Below, piece by piece: positions 1 to 4,787 of a stretch of DNA of 5,916 nt. A program made the position numbers and the translations under genes. The stretch comes from Alkaliphilus sp. (GTDB taxonomy: Bacteria > Bacillota > Clostridia > Peptostreptococcales > Natronincolaceae), in contig JALNXC010000092.1 in assembly GCA_023230535.1 (NCBI GenBank), forward strand, positions 1 through 5,916, in the 5' to 3' direction. The first letter of the stretch is position 1. The number at the start of each line of letters is the position of its first letter. A model generated the notes under the pieces. That model was not told the DNA's origin, did not search any database, and saw nothing but the letters and a program-made list of their open reading frames with translations.

Positions 1-503
1 ATAGCGGTGTGGACGGTATGGTTACAGATGTGCCAAATATACCCCTGATGGCTATGTTTGCCGATTGTGTACCTGTATTTTTTATAGATACCGTAAAAAG
101 AACAATCGGTATAAGTCATGCCGGATGGAAGGGAACCAAATTAAGGATAGGGGAAAAAACAGTGCGGACTATGACGGATATATATGGTTCAAAGGCCGAG
201 CAAATAATAGCTGTTATCGGACCCTCTATCGGTAAATGCTGCTATGAGGTGAACGATATTGTTGCAGATCAGTTGGATTCAGGTTTTACAGATACATCGA
301 CTTTTATATTTCCCAAGGGAAAAGGTAAATACCGGGTAGATCTGTGGGAAGCAAATCGCATTATATTAAATGAAGCCGGTATATTAAACAAAAATATCAT
401 AATATCGGGTTTGTGTACCGGATGTAATTTAGATCTATTTTATTCTTATAGAAAGGAAAAGGGTAATACGGGCAGAATGGGCGCTGTGATACAGTTAATA
501 TAA
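1..503 (+). CDS. pgeF: PgeF/YfiH (YlmD, DUF152) family polyphenol oxidase-like / purine nucleoside-processing protein, 5'-truncated by window edge
   Basis: The reading frame is open from base 3 and ends with TAA at 501-503, giving 166 residues. Family members are about 250-280 residues, so roughly the first 90-110 lie off the left edge; the GTG at 9 is an internal Val codon, not the start. Family hallmarks seen are DGMVT, ADCVPVFFID (Cys codon 66-68), SHAGWKGT (His codon 117-119), GPSIGKCCYEV, and a C-terminal GLCTGCNLDLFYSYR followed by GNTGRMGAVIQLI. In the characterised family the ADC cysteine and the HAGW histidine, with an upstream histidine not visible here, bind zinc. Family members are cytoplasmic and have been described as laccase-like, as purine nucleoside phosphorylase/adenosine deaminase (FAMIN/LACC1 relatives), and in E. 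coli as a peptidoglycan-editing factor. The exact reaction here is not readable from sequence. A terminator follows closely, so this is probably the last gene of its transcript. Family assignment is very secure; the symbol is only a family name. Confidence 0.93.
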   Translation, partial: SGVDGMVTDVPNIPLMAMFADCVPVFFIDTVKRTIGISHAGWKGTKLRIGEKTVRTMTDIYGSKAEQIIAVIGPSIGKCCYEVNDIVADQLDSGFTDTSTFIFPKGKGKYRVDLWEANRIILNEAGILNKNIIISGLCTGCNLDLFYSYRKEKGNTGRMGAVIQLI

Positions 504-521
504 CGGATGATGTTTACAACG

Positions 522-549
522 GATGTCAATAATTTTGACATCTTTTTTT
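522..549 (+). terminator. Rho-independent terminator after the PgeF-family gene
   Basis: A perfect 8-bp stem, GATGTCAA (522-529) with TTGACATC (535-542), encloses a 5-nt loop and is followed directly by seven T residues (543-549). It begins 18 nt after the stop codon. The stem is only moderately GC-rich, but its geometry and T-tract are those of an intrinsic terminator. It separates the upstream gene from the sporulation block. Confidence 0.82.
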
Positions 550-611
550 ATTTTGCGTATAAAAAACCGGGATAAACAACTAAATTATAAAAACATATAC
601 ATGTCAATATT

Positions 612-667
612 TTTAGGTTTTAATATAGCCCCTTGGTATAGTTTAATTATTGTCAGGGAAACCTAAA
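612..667. repeat. 9-bp perfect inverted repeat in the leader/promoter region of the sporulation block
   Basis: TTTAGGTTT (612-620) and AAACCTAAA (659-667) are exact reverse complements separated by 38 nt. Inside them, CCCT (about 631-633) and AGGG (655-658) could add a second short helix next to the right arm. The right arm overlaps the promoter-like -10 element at 656-665. It could be an operator with two half-sites or an RNA hairpin in a leader; sequence alone does not decide, and chance is possible in DNA this AT-rich. Confidence 0.4.
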
Positions 668-694
668 TTAAATAAAAATAATTTAGTTTATAGT
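636..694 (+). promoter_or_regulatory. Candidate promoter region for the DUF1614-SpoIIP-YIEGIA block
   Basis: A terminator lies upstream and genes are tightly packed downstream, so a promoter is expected here. Two readings compete. A forespore-type (sigma F/G-like) pair is GTATA (636-640), 15 nt, then GGGAAACCTA (656-665), with one clear mismatch to the usual GGnnAnAnT pattern. A sigma-A-like pair is TTGTCA (650-655), 17 nt, then TAAAAA (673-678), with a further TATAGT at 689-694. None is a full consensus match. The forespore reading suits the sporulation genes downstream, but this is inference. Confidence 0.3.
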
Positions 695-726
695 AGCAGA
701 TTTTTTAGATTTGATACAAATTTCTG

Positions 727-733
727 AAGGAGG
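727..733 (+). promoter_or_regulatory. Ribosome binding site fixing the GTG start at 741
   Basis: AAGGAGG lies 7 nt upstream of GTG 741 and is a near-perfect Shine-Dalgarno sequence. It falls inside the longer frame beginning at TTG 711, which rules against that upstream start. Confidence 0.85.
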
Positions 734-740
734 AGTTAAG

Positions 741-1502
741 GTGTCTGGAGGAATGATTTTATTAATAGTTGTGACAGTACTCATTTTGATGGGTCTGGGG
801 CATAGAGTGCTCGATAGATTGAGACTCAGTGATAAGGCGGCTTTAGCTATACTTGTTGCAATAGTCATATCAACAATTTTTATTCCCGATATTAAACTGA
901 CCGACAACATATCTTTTAATATCGGTGGGTTTGTTATACCTGTGGGCTTGGCCGTTTATTTATTTATTAAAGCCGATACGGGAAAAGAAAAAATCAGATC
1001 CGTTGTTGGAGCAATAGCGGCAGGTATTGCAATCTATTTGGTACAAAGATTTGTGCTTCCTGCCGAACCGGAAAGGCTTCCTATCGATCCTAATCATGTT
1101 TACCCCATCGTTGGTGCTATAGTGGCCTATGCGTTGGGGCGTTCCAGGAGGGGCGCATTTATTGCCGGGGTTATCGGCGTTGTGATCAGTGATTTGATTC
1201 AGCTTATTTTAAACAGTATCAATAATATACCCGTACCTACAAACTTTGGCGGGGCCGGTGGAGTTGATACTACAGTTATCACCGGTATATTAGCAGTTCT
1301 TATGGCAGAAGTATTTGGGGAACTCAGGGAGAGATTGCAAGGCGGAACAGAAAAAAAACATATGCATTTTGATAAGGGACATTTTGTCAGTACATTAGGT
1401 GAAGATCAGGAAAAAGATAAGGAGCAGGCGGATAGAGGAACTGATATTAAAAATAAAACTGAATCGGATGAAACCGGGGGTGATATAGATGAAAAAAAAT
1501 AA
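741..1502 (+). CDS. DUF1614-like multi-pass membrane protein with acidic C-terminal tail
   Basis: The protein is 253 residues from GTG 741, chosen because AAGGAGG sits 7 nt upstream; the in-frame TTG at 711 would place that site inside the gene. Hydrophobic segments lie at about residues 5-20, 33-49, 59-76, 87-106, 119-133, 138-158 and 176-192, so six or seven membrane helices are likely. Features resembling DUF1614 are an amphipathic first loop ending RLRLSDKAAL, the IGGFVIPVGLAVYL segment, and a Gly-rich GGAGGVDTTVITGILAVLMAE near the last helix. I assign the family from this pattern only. From about residue 194 to the end the chain is hydrophilic and rich in Glu, Asp and Lys, without hydrophobic stretches, and probably forms a disordered tail. 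It is the first gene of the block and its end overlaps the SpoIIP-type start by 14 nt, implying co-expression and probably a shared role in the sporulating cell membrane. No biochemical function is known to me for this family. Confidence 0.7.
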   Translation: MSGGMILLIVVTVLILMGLGHRVLDRLRLSDKAALAILVAIVISTIFIPDIKLTDNISFNIGGFVIPVGLAVYLFIKADTGKEKIRSVVGAIAAGIAIYLVQRFVLPAEPERLPIDPNHVYPIVGAIVAYALGRSRRGAFIAGVIGVVISDLIQLILNSINNIPVPTNFGGAGGVDTTVITGILAVLMAEVFGELRERLQGGTEKKHMHFDKGHFVSTLGEDQEKDKEQADRGTDIKNKTESDETGGDIDEKK

Positions 1503-2679
1503 AACGGTTTATATATTACTGTTAATCTTATTAACAACTCAATTTGTAATTGCCGACGACTGGTATGGAGAAAAAGGAGGGTATTACGAAGTATATGATG
1601 TGGATGACAATAAAATATTGTTTAAGATTGCCAGGGAGGTATCGAAGGACGACCAATATTTGAGCGGCGATAATAAAATGTACAAGGTAGTTAAAACAAA
1701 TAAACAGAATCAGACAGCTTATGCAAAATTTGTGGAGGATATATTATTACCTGAGATTGATGAAGAGATTTTGTCTAATATTAGATTGACATTACAGGAT
1801 GAATCAAACATGAGTTCAATATTGGCACAAGCAAAAGAGGATGACAAAAACAAGAGAAAGGTAGGGATATATGCAACTCATACTTCGGAATCTTTTATAC
1901 CGTCGGATGGGGAAGAATCTACGGAGGGTAAAGGTGGAATACTCAAGGTAGCGGAAAAATTAAGACGAGGGTTTGAAAGCAATGGCGTAAAAGCAATATT
2001 TGATGATACGCCTCATGACCCTCATGATGCAGGGGCGTATAAGAGGTCCCGCAGAACTGCCCTGCAAATAATAAGAAAGCAGCAGCCTACCGCCTTAATT
2101 GATGTACACAGGGATGCCGTACCTGCGGAGGAATATTTAACGGAGATTGATGGAAAACCGGCAGCAAAAGTAAGGTTAGTTGTCGGAAGGAGAAATCAAA
2201 ACTTCAAAGCTAATGAGGATATGGCAAAAAATATAAAGGCAGTAGCTGATAAAATGTATCCGGAAATGATTAAAGATGTGTTTTACGGGAAAGGCGATTA
2301 TAACCAAGACCTCACACCCAGGGCCCTGCTCACGGAGGTCGGGACTTATAAACATATGAGGGAGAGATCGGAAGAAACCGCAGGTTATTTATCCGAAGTG
2401 ATTACAATAGCTCTTTTTGGTGATGTCTTTAAGAAGGATGGGGGACCGGCAGCAACAGGGGGCGGAGATGCGGCAAAGCAAATAAAATTAAATAAGCCCA
2501 GCAGTCAAAGTAGCAAAGGAGCCGGTGCGGGGATATTAGGAATTCTCGCGGTAGCCATAATCGGCGGGGCAGGATTTTTGTTTTTAAGCAGTGGCGGTGT
2601 CGAAGAATGGAGAGCTAAAATATCTAATTTTAAACAGGAGTTTACAAATTTCTTAGGGAGAAGCAGGGGTAAAAAATAG
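1489..2679 (+). CDS. spoIIP: SpoIIP-type N-acetylmuramoyl-L-alanine amidase (sporulation), with a C-terminal transmembrane segment
   Basis: The protein has 396 residues; ATG 1489 is preceded by GGGGGTG with 6 nt spacing. Residues 1-22 form a signal peptide or anchor (KKNK, a hydrophobic run, then V-I-A as a plausible signal peptidase site). Residues 23-80 form a small domain of the GDNKMYKVV type. The amidase domain spans about 124-312. Its SpoIIP hallmarks are YATHTSESFIP (His131), a Glu cluster at 142-146, LIDVHRDA (His207), VVGRRN, and YNQDLTPRALLTEVGTY (Glu283). By analogy with zinc amidases, His131, His207 and one of the glutamates should bind zinc and Glu283 is a likely catalytic residue. 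A Gly/Ser-rich linker (about 315-345) leads to a second hydrophobic helix (about 346-367) and a basic tail ending RSRGKK. Canonical SpoIIP acts with SpoIID and SpoIIM in septal peptidoglycan remodelling during engulfment. I know SpoIIP mainly as N-terminally anchored, so the C-terminal helix is unusual. This copy may be a paralogue rather than the engulfment enzyme itself; the symbol denotes family. Confidence 0.9.
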   Translation: MKKNKTVYILLLILLTTQFVIADDWYGEKGGYYEVYDVDDNKILFKIAREVSKDDQYLSGDNKMYKVVKTNKQNQTAYAKFVEDILLPEIDEEILSNIRLTLQDESNMSSILAQAKEDDKNKRKVGIYATHTSESFIPSDGEESTEGKGGILKVAEKLRRGFESNGVKAIFDDTPHDPHDAGAYKRSRRTALQIIRKQQPTALIDVHRDAVPAEEYLTEIDGKPAAKVRLVVGRRNQNFKANEDMAKNIKAVADKMYPEMIKDVFYGKGDYNQDLTPRALLTEVGTYKHMRERSEETAGYLSEVITIALFGDVFKKDGGPAATGGGDAAKQIKLNKPSSQSSKGAGAGILGILAVAIIGGAGFLFLSSGGVEEWRAKISNFKQEFTNFLGRSRGKK

Positions 2680-2680
2680 A

Positions 2681-2687
2681 CAGGTGG
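2681..2687 (+). promoter_or_regulatory. Ribosome binding site supporting the TTG start at 2695
   Basis: CAGGTGG lies 7 nt before TTG 2695 and just after the TAG stop (2677-2679) of the SpoIIP-type gene. The first in-frame ATG is 13 codons further in, within the first hydrophobic helix, so TTG is the better start. Confidence 0.65.
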
Positions 2688-2694
2688 TTCAATA

Positions 2695-3633
2695 TTGGAT
2701 AAATATTATATCTTAATTATACCGGGCTTGATAATGGGTACATTTGCCAGAGTTCATATGATAAAATCCGATTATAGGCAATATCCAACCTATCCAAGAG
2801 GATATTTATCTCATTTTACTCTTGGATTTATTGCTGCCGGATTAGGTTCCGTAGCTTTACCTGCTTTAATTGAAGAAGAATTTGCGGCTATAACTTTTCT
2901 AGCCCTGGCTGCCCAGCAATTCAGGGAAGTACGGAACATGGAAAGGGAAGGTTTGGATAATATAGAAATAACGGAGATGGTACCGAGGGGCACGGCCTAT
3001 ATTGAAGATATTGCAAAGACATTTGAAGCCAGAAATTATATGGCAATAATTATTTCCTTAGTTACGTCAACCGCAATATATATCTGTATAATTTTTAAAA
3101 TTAACAGGTATATGTCCATATTTTCAGGCATGGTTGTAGGATTAATTGTTTATATATTTATAAAAAGAATGATCCGCGGAGAAGAAATTGCCGATATAGC
3201 AGATGTAAGAGAAGCAAAAATTTCATTTGACGGGCCGGTATTAAAAATTAACGGGGTTATAATTATAAATGTTGGGCTGCAAAAGACAAGGGATGTCTTT
3301 TTAAGCAGGGGGTTAGCCGTAGAGATTATACCCAAAGATGAAAATGCGGTAACGTACCTATCCAATATAGGACAGCGCCAAGCTGTACAGCATAATGCGG
3401 CTAATCAATTAGGTATACGTAAAGATGCGGATGAACCCGAATTTACACCGATAGCAAAAAGAAATCCGGAAAATGGCAATATAATCATGTCAATAGTTGT
3501 TATGAGACCTGATGTTGATATAGATGCCCTAATTGAAGCAGTCAGAAGGACTCCTTTATTAGAAACCTCAAAAAGAAAACCTTCAGATTCGGTTGTCGGC
3601 CAGAAATTAAGGAAGAACAGAAAAAAGGTGTAG
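2695..3633 (+). CDS. YIEGIA-family sporulation membrane protein (signature variant YIEDIA)
   Basis: This is a 312-residue protein starting with TTG behind CAGGTGG, 15 nt after the SpoIIP-type stop. The family is named for a YIEGIA motif; here residues 102-107 read YIEDIA within PRGTAYIEDIAKTFEARNY, so the motif's glycine is replaced by aspartate. Predicted membrane helices lie at about residues 4-20, 40-58, 62-75 (weaker), 115-134 and 139-158. The remaining half, about 160-312, is soluble and contains the family-like NIGQRQAVQHNAANQLG stretch (224-240) and a segment with alternating beta and helical character (262-287). The C-terminus is strongly basic (KLRKNRKKV). The Bacillus relative YphB (SeaA, as I recall) is linked to spore envelope assembly. 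The gene is flanked by a SpoIIP-type amidase and a small partner-like gene whose ATG begins 3 nt after this stop. Family call is strong; molecular function is unknown. Confidence 0.85.
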   Translation: MDKYYILIIPGLIMGTFARVHMIKSDYRQYPTYPRGYLSHFTLGFIAAGLGSVALPALIEEEFAAITFLALAAQQFREVRNMEREGLDNIEITEMVPRGTAYIEDIAKTFEARNYMAIIISLVTSTAIYICIIFKINRYMSIFSGMVVGLIVYIFIKRMIRGEEIADIADVREAKISFDGPVLKINGVIIINVGLQKTRDVFLSRGLAVEIIPKDENAVTYLSNIGQRQAVQHNAANQLGIRKDADEPEFTPIAKRNPENGNIIMSIVVMRPDVDIDALIEAVRRTPLLETSKRKPSDSVVGQKLRKNRKKV

Positions 3634-3636
3634 TAT

Positions 3637-3834
3637 ATGCAAATTGAACTAAAAGACTTTATAGTCGCAGTTGCAACAATAAATAAAGATATGGTAAGCT
3701 CGGGATCGTTAGTTCCGATTTTTTATGCTGAGGACAATAAACATTTGGATGAATTATCAGAATCGATTGCCAGAATTCTCAACAGCGTTGTCCATGATAT
3801 AGGAATGGGAACATATATTATTGTAAAACATTAA
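3637..3834 (+). CDS. Small conserved protein downstream of YIEGIA (resembles the 'capping complex subunit for YIEGIA' family)
   Basis: The protein has 65 residues. ATG 3637 lies 3 nt after the YIEGIA stop, with AAGGTG (3625-3630) 6 nt upstream inside the preceding gene, so translation is probably coupled. It has no signal peptide or membrane helix. It contains a beta-like start (DFIVAVATI), a mid segment SLVPIFYAEDNKHLDELSES, a helix (about 37-51), and a beta-like end GMGTYIIVKH, suggesting a compact cytoplasmic alpha/beta fold. Small proteins of this kind follow YIEGIA genes in many Clostridia and are annotated as a partner subunit of YIEGIA. I assign it by size, position and general appearance, not by a diagnostic motif. 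A soluble partner of the large cytosolic half of the YIEGIA protein is a reasonable inference. Confidence 0.65.
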   Translation: MQIELKDFIVAVATINKDMVSSGSLVPIFYAEDNKHLDELSESIARILNSVVHDIGMGTYIIVKH

Positions 3835-3856
3835 TGTGTCAGGATGAATTATACTT

Positions 3857-4123
3857 ATGAAAATTATATATGTATTCAATAAAAACTCTTATGCAGCTAT
3901 CAAGGCTGCATATCTGCATTTGAAACTGGATATTTCTGAAAATTTTAAAGATATTGTAAATATCTATAACGAAGAGGGAAATTTTTATTATTTGGGCATT
4001 GATGCGGAACTGAATGAAATATATTTGCTCTATAGCAGAAAATATAATTATATTTTAAAAAACCTCTTAGGGGGTTTTTCCGATTTATATAATGAAAAGA
4101 CTCTGGTGATATATATAACATAA
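3857..4123 (+). CDS. Short, degenerate DUF3189-like paralogue
   Basis: The protein has 88 residues. ATG 3857 follows AGGATG (3841-3846) with a long 10-nt spacer, so initiation may be weak. It starts MKIIY exactly like the next gene and keeps a similar middle (YLGIDAELNEIYLLYS against YMGTDTELRKVYALGL in the neighbour), so the two are tandem paralogues. It has lost the CYGGAHSS segment that follows MKIIY in the full-length protein (here VFNKNSYAA) and ends about 60 residues earlier. It has no signal peptide or membrane helix, and is rich in Tyr, Asn and Ile. A terminator-like hairpin at 4058-4079 lies within its codons 68-75. It could be a short accessory subunit or a decaying copy; the uninterrupted frame and retained homology slightly favour a real gene. 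Function is unknown. Confidence 0.65.
   Translation: MKIIYVFNKNSYAAIKAAYLHLKLDISENFKDIVNIYNEEGNFYYLGIDAELNEIYLLYSRKYNYILKNLLGGFSDLYNEKTLVIYIT
4058..4079 (+). terminator. Terminator-like hairpin inside the short DUF3189-like gene
   Basis: AAAAACCTC (4058-4066) pairs with GGGGTTTTT (4071-4079) around a TTAG loop, giving nine pairs with one T-G wobble, and the right arm ends in five T residues. This A-tract/GC-stem/T-tract layout is typical of a bidirectional intrinsic terminator. It sits 44 nt before the stop codon, so if active it would trim the message and limit expression of the full-length DUF3189 gene downstream. It may also be a by-product of coding for KNLLGGF. Confidence 0.4.
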
Positions 4124-4183
4124 TAAATTTTGCTATATAAATTAAATATATAAAATTAAACCAATAGAAAAGATGATAAAATA

Positions 4184-4639
4184 ATGAAAATAATATATAG
4201 TTGCTATGGCGGGGCTCATTCTTCGATTGTAGCATCAGCCATACATGTGGGATATCTTCCGATTGATCGTGTTCCAACCGGGGAAGAAATATTGAATATT
4301 CCCTATTATGATCGATCTCCAAAAGAAAATAGGGGTATACCTATTTATATGGGTACGGATACGGAACTAAGAAAGGTATATGCCCTCGGGTTGGGGCCTT
4401 ATCGTACCGAATATACAAAAATAGCTTATAATTTTGCATTTCAATTAGCCGGTAAGAATAAAGAAGACATACGGATAATAAATGTAGTTCCCCTGCTGAG
4501 TTTTTCTGTAAAATTAGGAGGTTTTATATCAAGGCGTATAGGATTGATTAAATTAGGCAGGCCATTGACAATATCGGGAATACTAAAAAGATACGATCTT
4601 TTTATAAAATTGGTCAAGGATGTCAAGAAGGGGTGTTAA
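4184..4639 (+). CDS. DUF3189 family protein
   Basis: This is a 151-residue protein starting at ATG 4184. Its ribosome site is weak (AGATGAT at about 4171-4177), after a very AT-rich 60-nt gap. The N-terminal signature MKIIYSCYGGAHSSIVASAIHVG followed by LP is characteristic of DUF3189: a beta strand, a Cys/Gly/His/Ser loop that looks like a ligand-binding or catalytic site (Cys7, Gly9, Gly10, His12, Ser13, Ser14), then a helix. The middle holds PYYDRSPKENRGIPIYMGTD and the C-terminal part (about 96-150) has a helix-rich basic segment ending KDVKKGC. There is no convincing signal peptide or membrane helix, so it is probably cytoplasmic. It sits immediately downstream of its short paralogue and between the YIEGIA block and the DUF512 gene. 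I know DUF3189 mostly from spore-forming Clostridia, with no defined function. Family call is firm; the role of the loop is inference. Confidence 0.83.
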   Translation: MKIIYSCYGGAHSSIVASAIHVGYLPIDRVPTGEEILNIPYYDRSPKENRGIPIYMGTDTELRKVYALGLGPYRTEYTKIAYNFAFQLAGKNKEDIRIINVVPLLSFSVKLGGFISRRIGLIKLGRPLTISGILKRYDLFIKLVKDVKKGC

Positions 4640-4736
4640 TAGGGTTTTAATTGAATAAAAGTGCTCTATATCACACCGAGATGTGTTATTTGTAATTTTC
4701 GCGGTATATTGGTCTCTGGTTTCCGACCCTCAGTAA

Positions 4737-4745
4737 TGATATAAT
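4737..4745 (+). promoter_or_regulatory. Extended -10 promoter for the DUF512 radical-SAM gene
   Basis: TGATATAAT is a perfect extended -10 element (TGnTATAAT). No good -35 lies at 17 nt (TGGTTT at 4717-4722), which extended -10 promoters tolerate. Transcription would start near 4752, giving a leader of about 36 nt before the TTG start at 4788. It suggests this gene is expressed by the housekeeping sigma factor, at least partly apart from the sporulation block. Confidence 0.55.
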
Positions 4746-4772
4746 ATTAATGCTCAGTATTAAAATTATTTT

Positions 4773-4782
4773 AAAGTAGGTG
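4773..4782 (+). promoter_or_regulatory. Ribosome binding site fixing the TTG start at 4788
   Basis: AAAGTAGGTG differs from the ideal AAAGGAGGTG by one base and lies 5 nt before TTG 4788. An in-frame stop (TAA 4761-4763) lies just upstream and no ATG, GTG or other TTG start occurs between that stop and 4788 in this frame. Confidence 0.75.
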
Positions 4783-4787
4783 CGGTA

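Noticed and set aside
9..503. GTG at 9 as the genuine start of the PgeF-family gene
   Set aside because: The frame is open to the left edge, the residues before it (S-G) continue the conserved SGVDGMVT segment, and the family has about 100 more N-terminal residues.
593..602. CATATACAT as a mother-cell sigma E -10 element
   Set aside because: It resembles the CATAnnnT pattern but no acceptable -35 is found 13-15 nt upstream, and it lies about 140 nt from the start codon.
711..740. TTG at 711 as the start of the DUF1614-like gene
   Set aside because: It would place the strong AAGGAGG site inside the gene; GTG 741 has ideal spacing and directly precedes the first membrane helix.
683..910. 75-codon minus-strand open frame, and similar short ones at 2811-2993, 3150-3365, 4441-4626 and 5526-5720
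   Set aside because: All are antisense to well-supported genes and show no independent ribosome site or recognisable domain.
4124..4183. Promoter in the AT-rich gap before the full-length DUF3189 gene
   Set aside because: TATATA-like strings are abundant in this very AT-rich stretch and none has a credible -35 partner, so a promoter cannot be singled out.
3945..4322. 125-codon open frame on the minus strand across both DUF3189 genes
   Set aside because: It begins with TTG, has no ribosome site upstream, has a Tyr/Phe/His-rich composition without family resemblance, and is antisense to two recognisable genes.
4668..4700. Terminator after the DUF3189 gene from ATCACAC/GTGTTAT pairing
   Set aside because: The stem has a mismatch, is AT-rich, and is not followed by a proper T-tract; I see no convincing terminator between 4640 and 4787.
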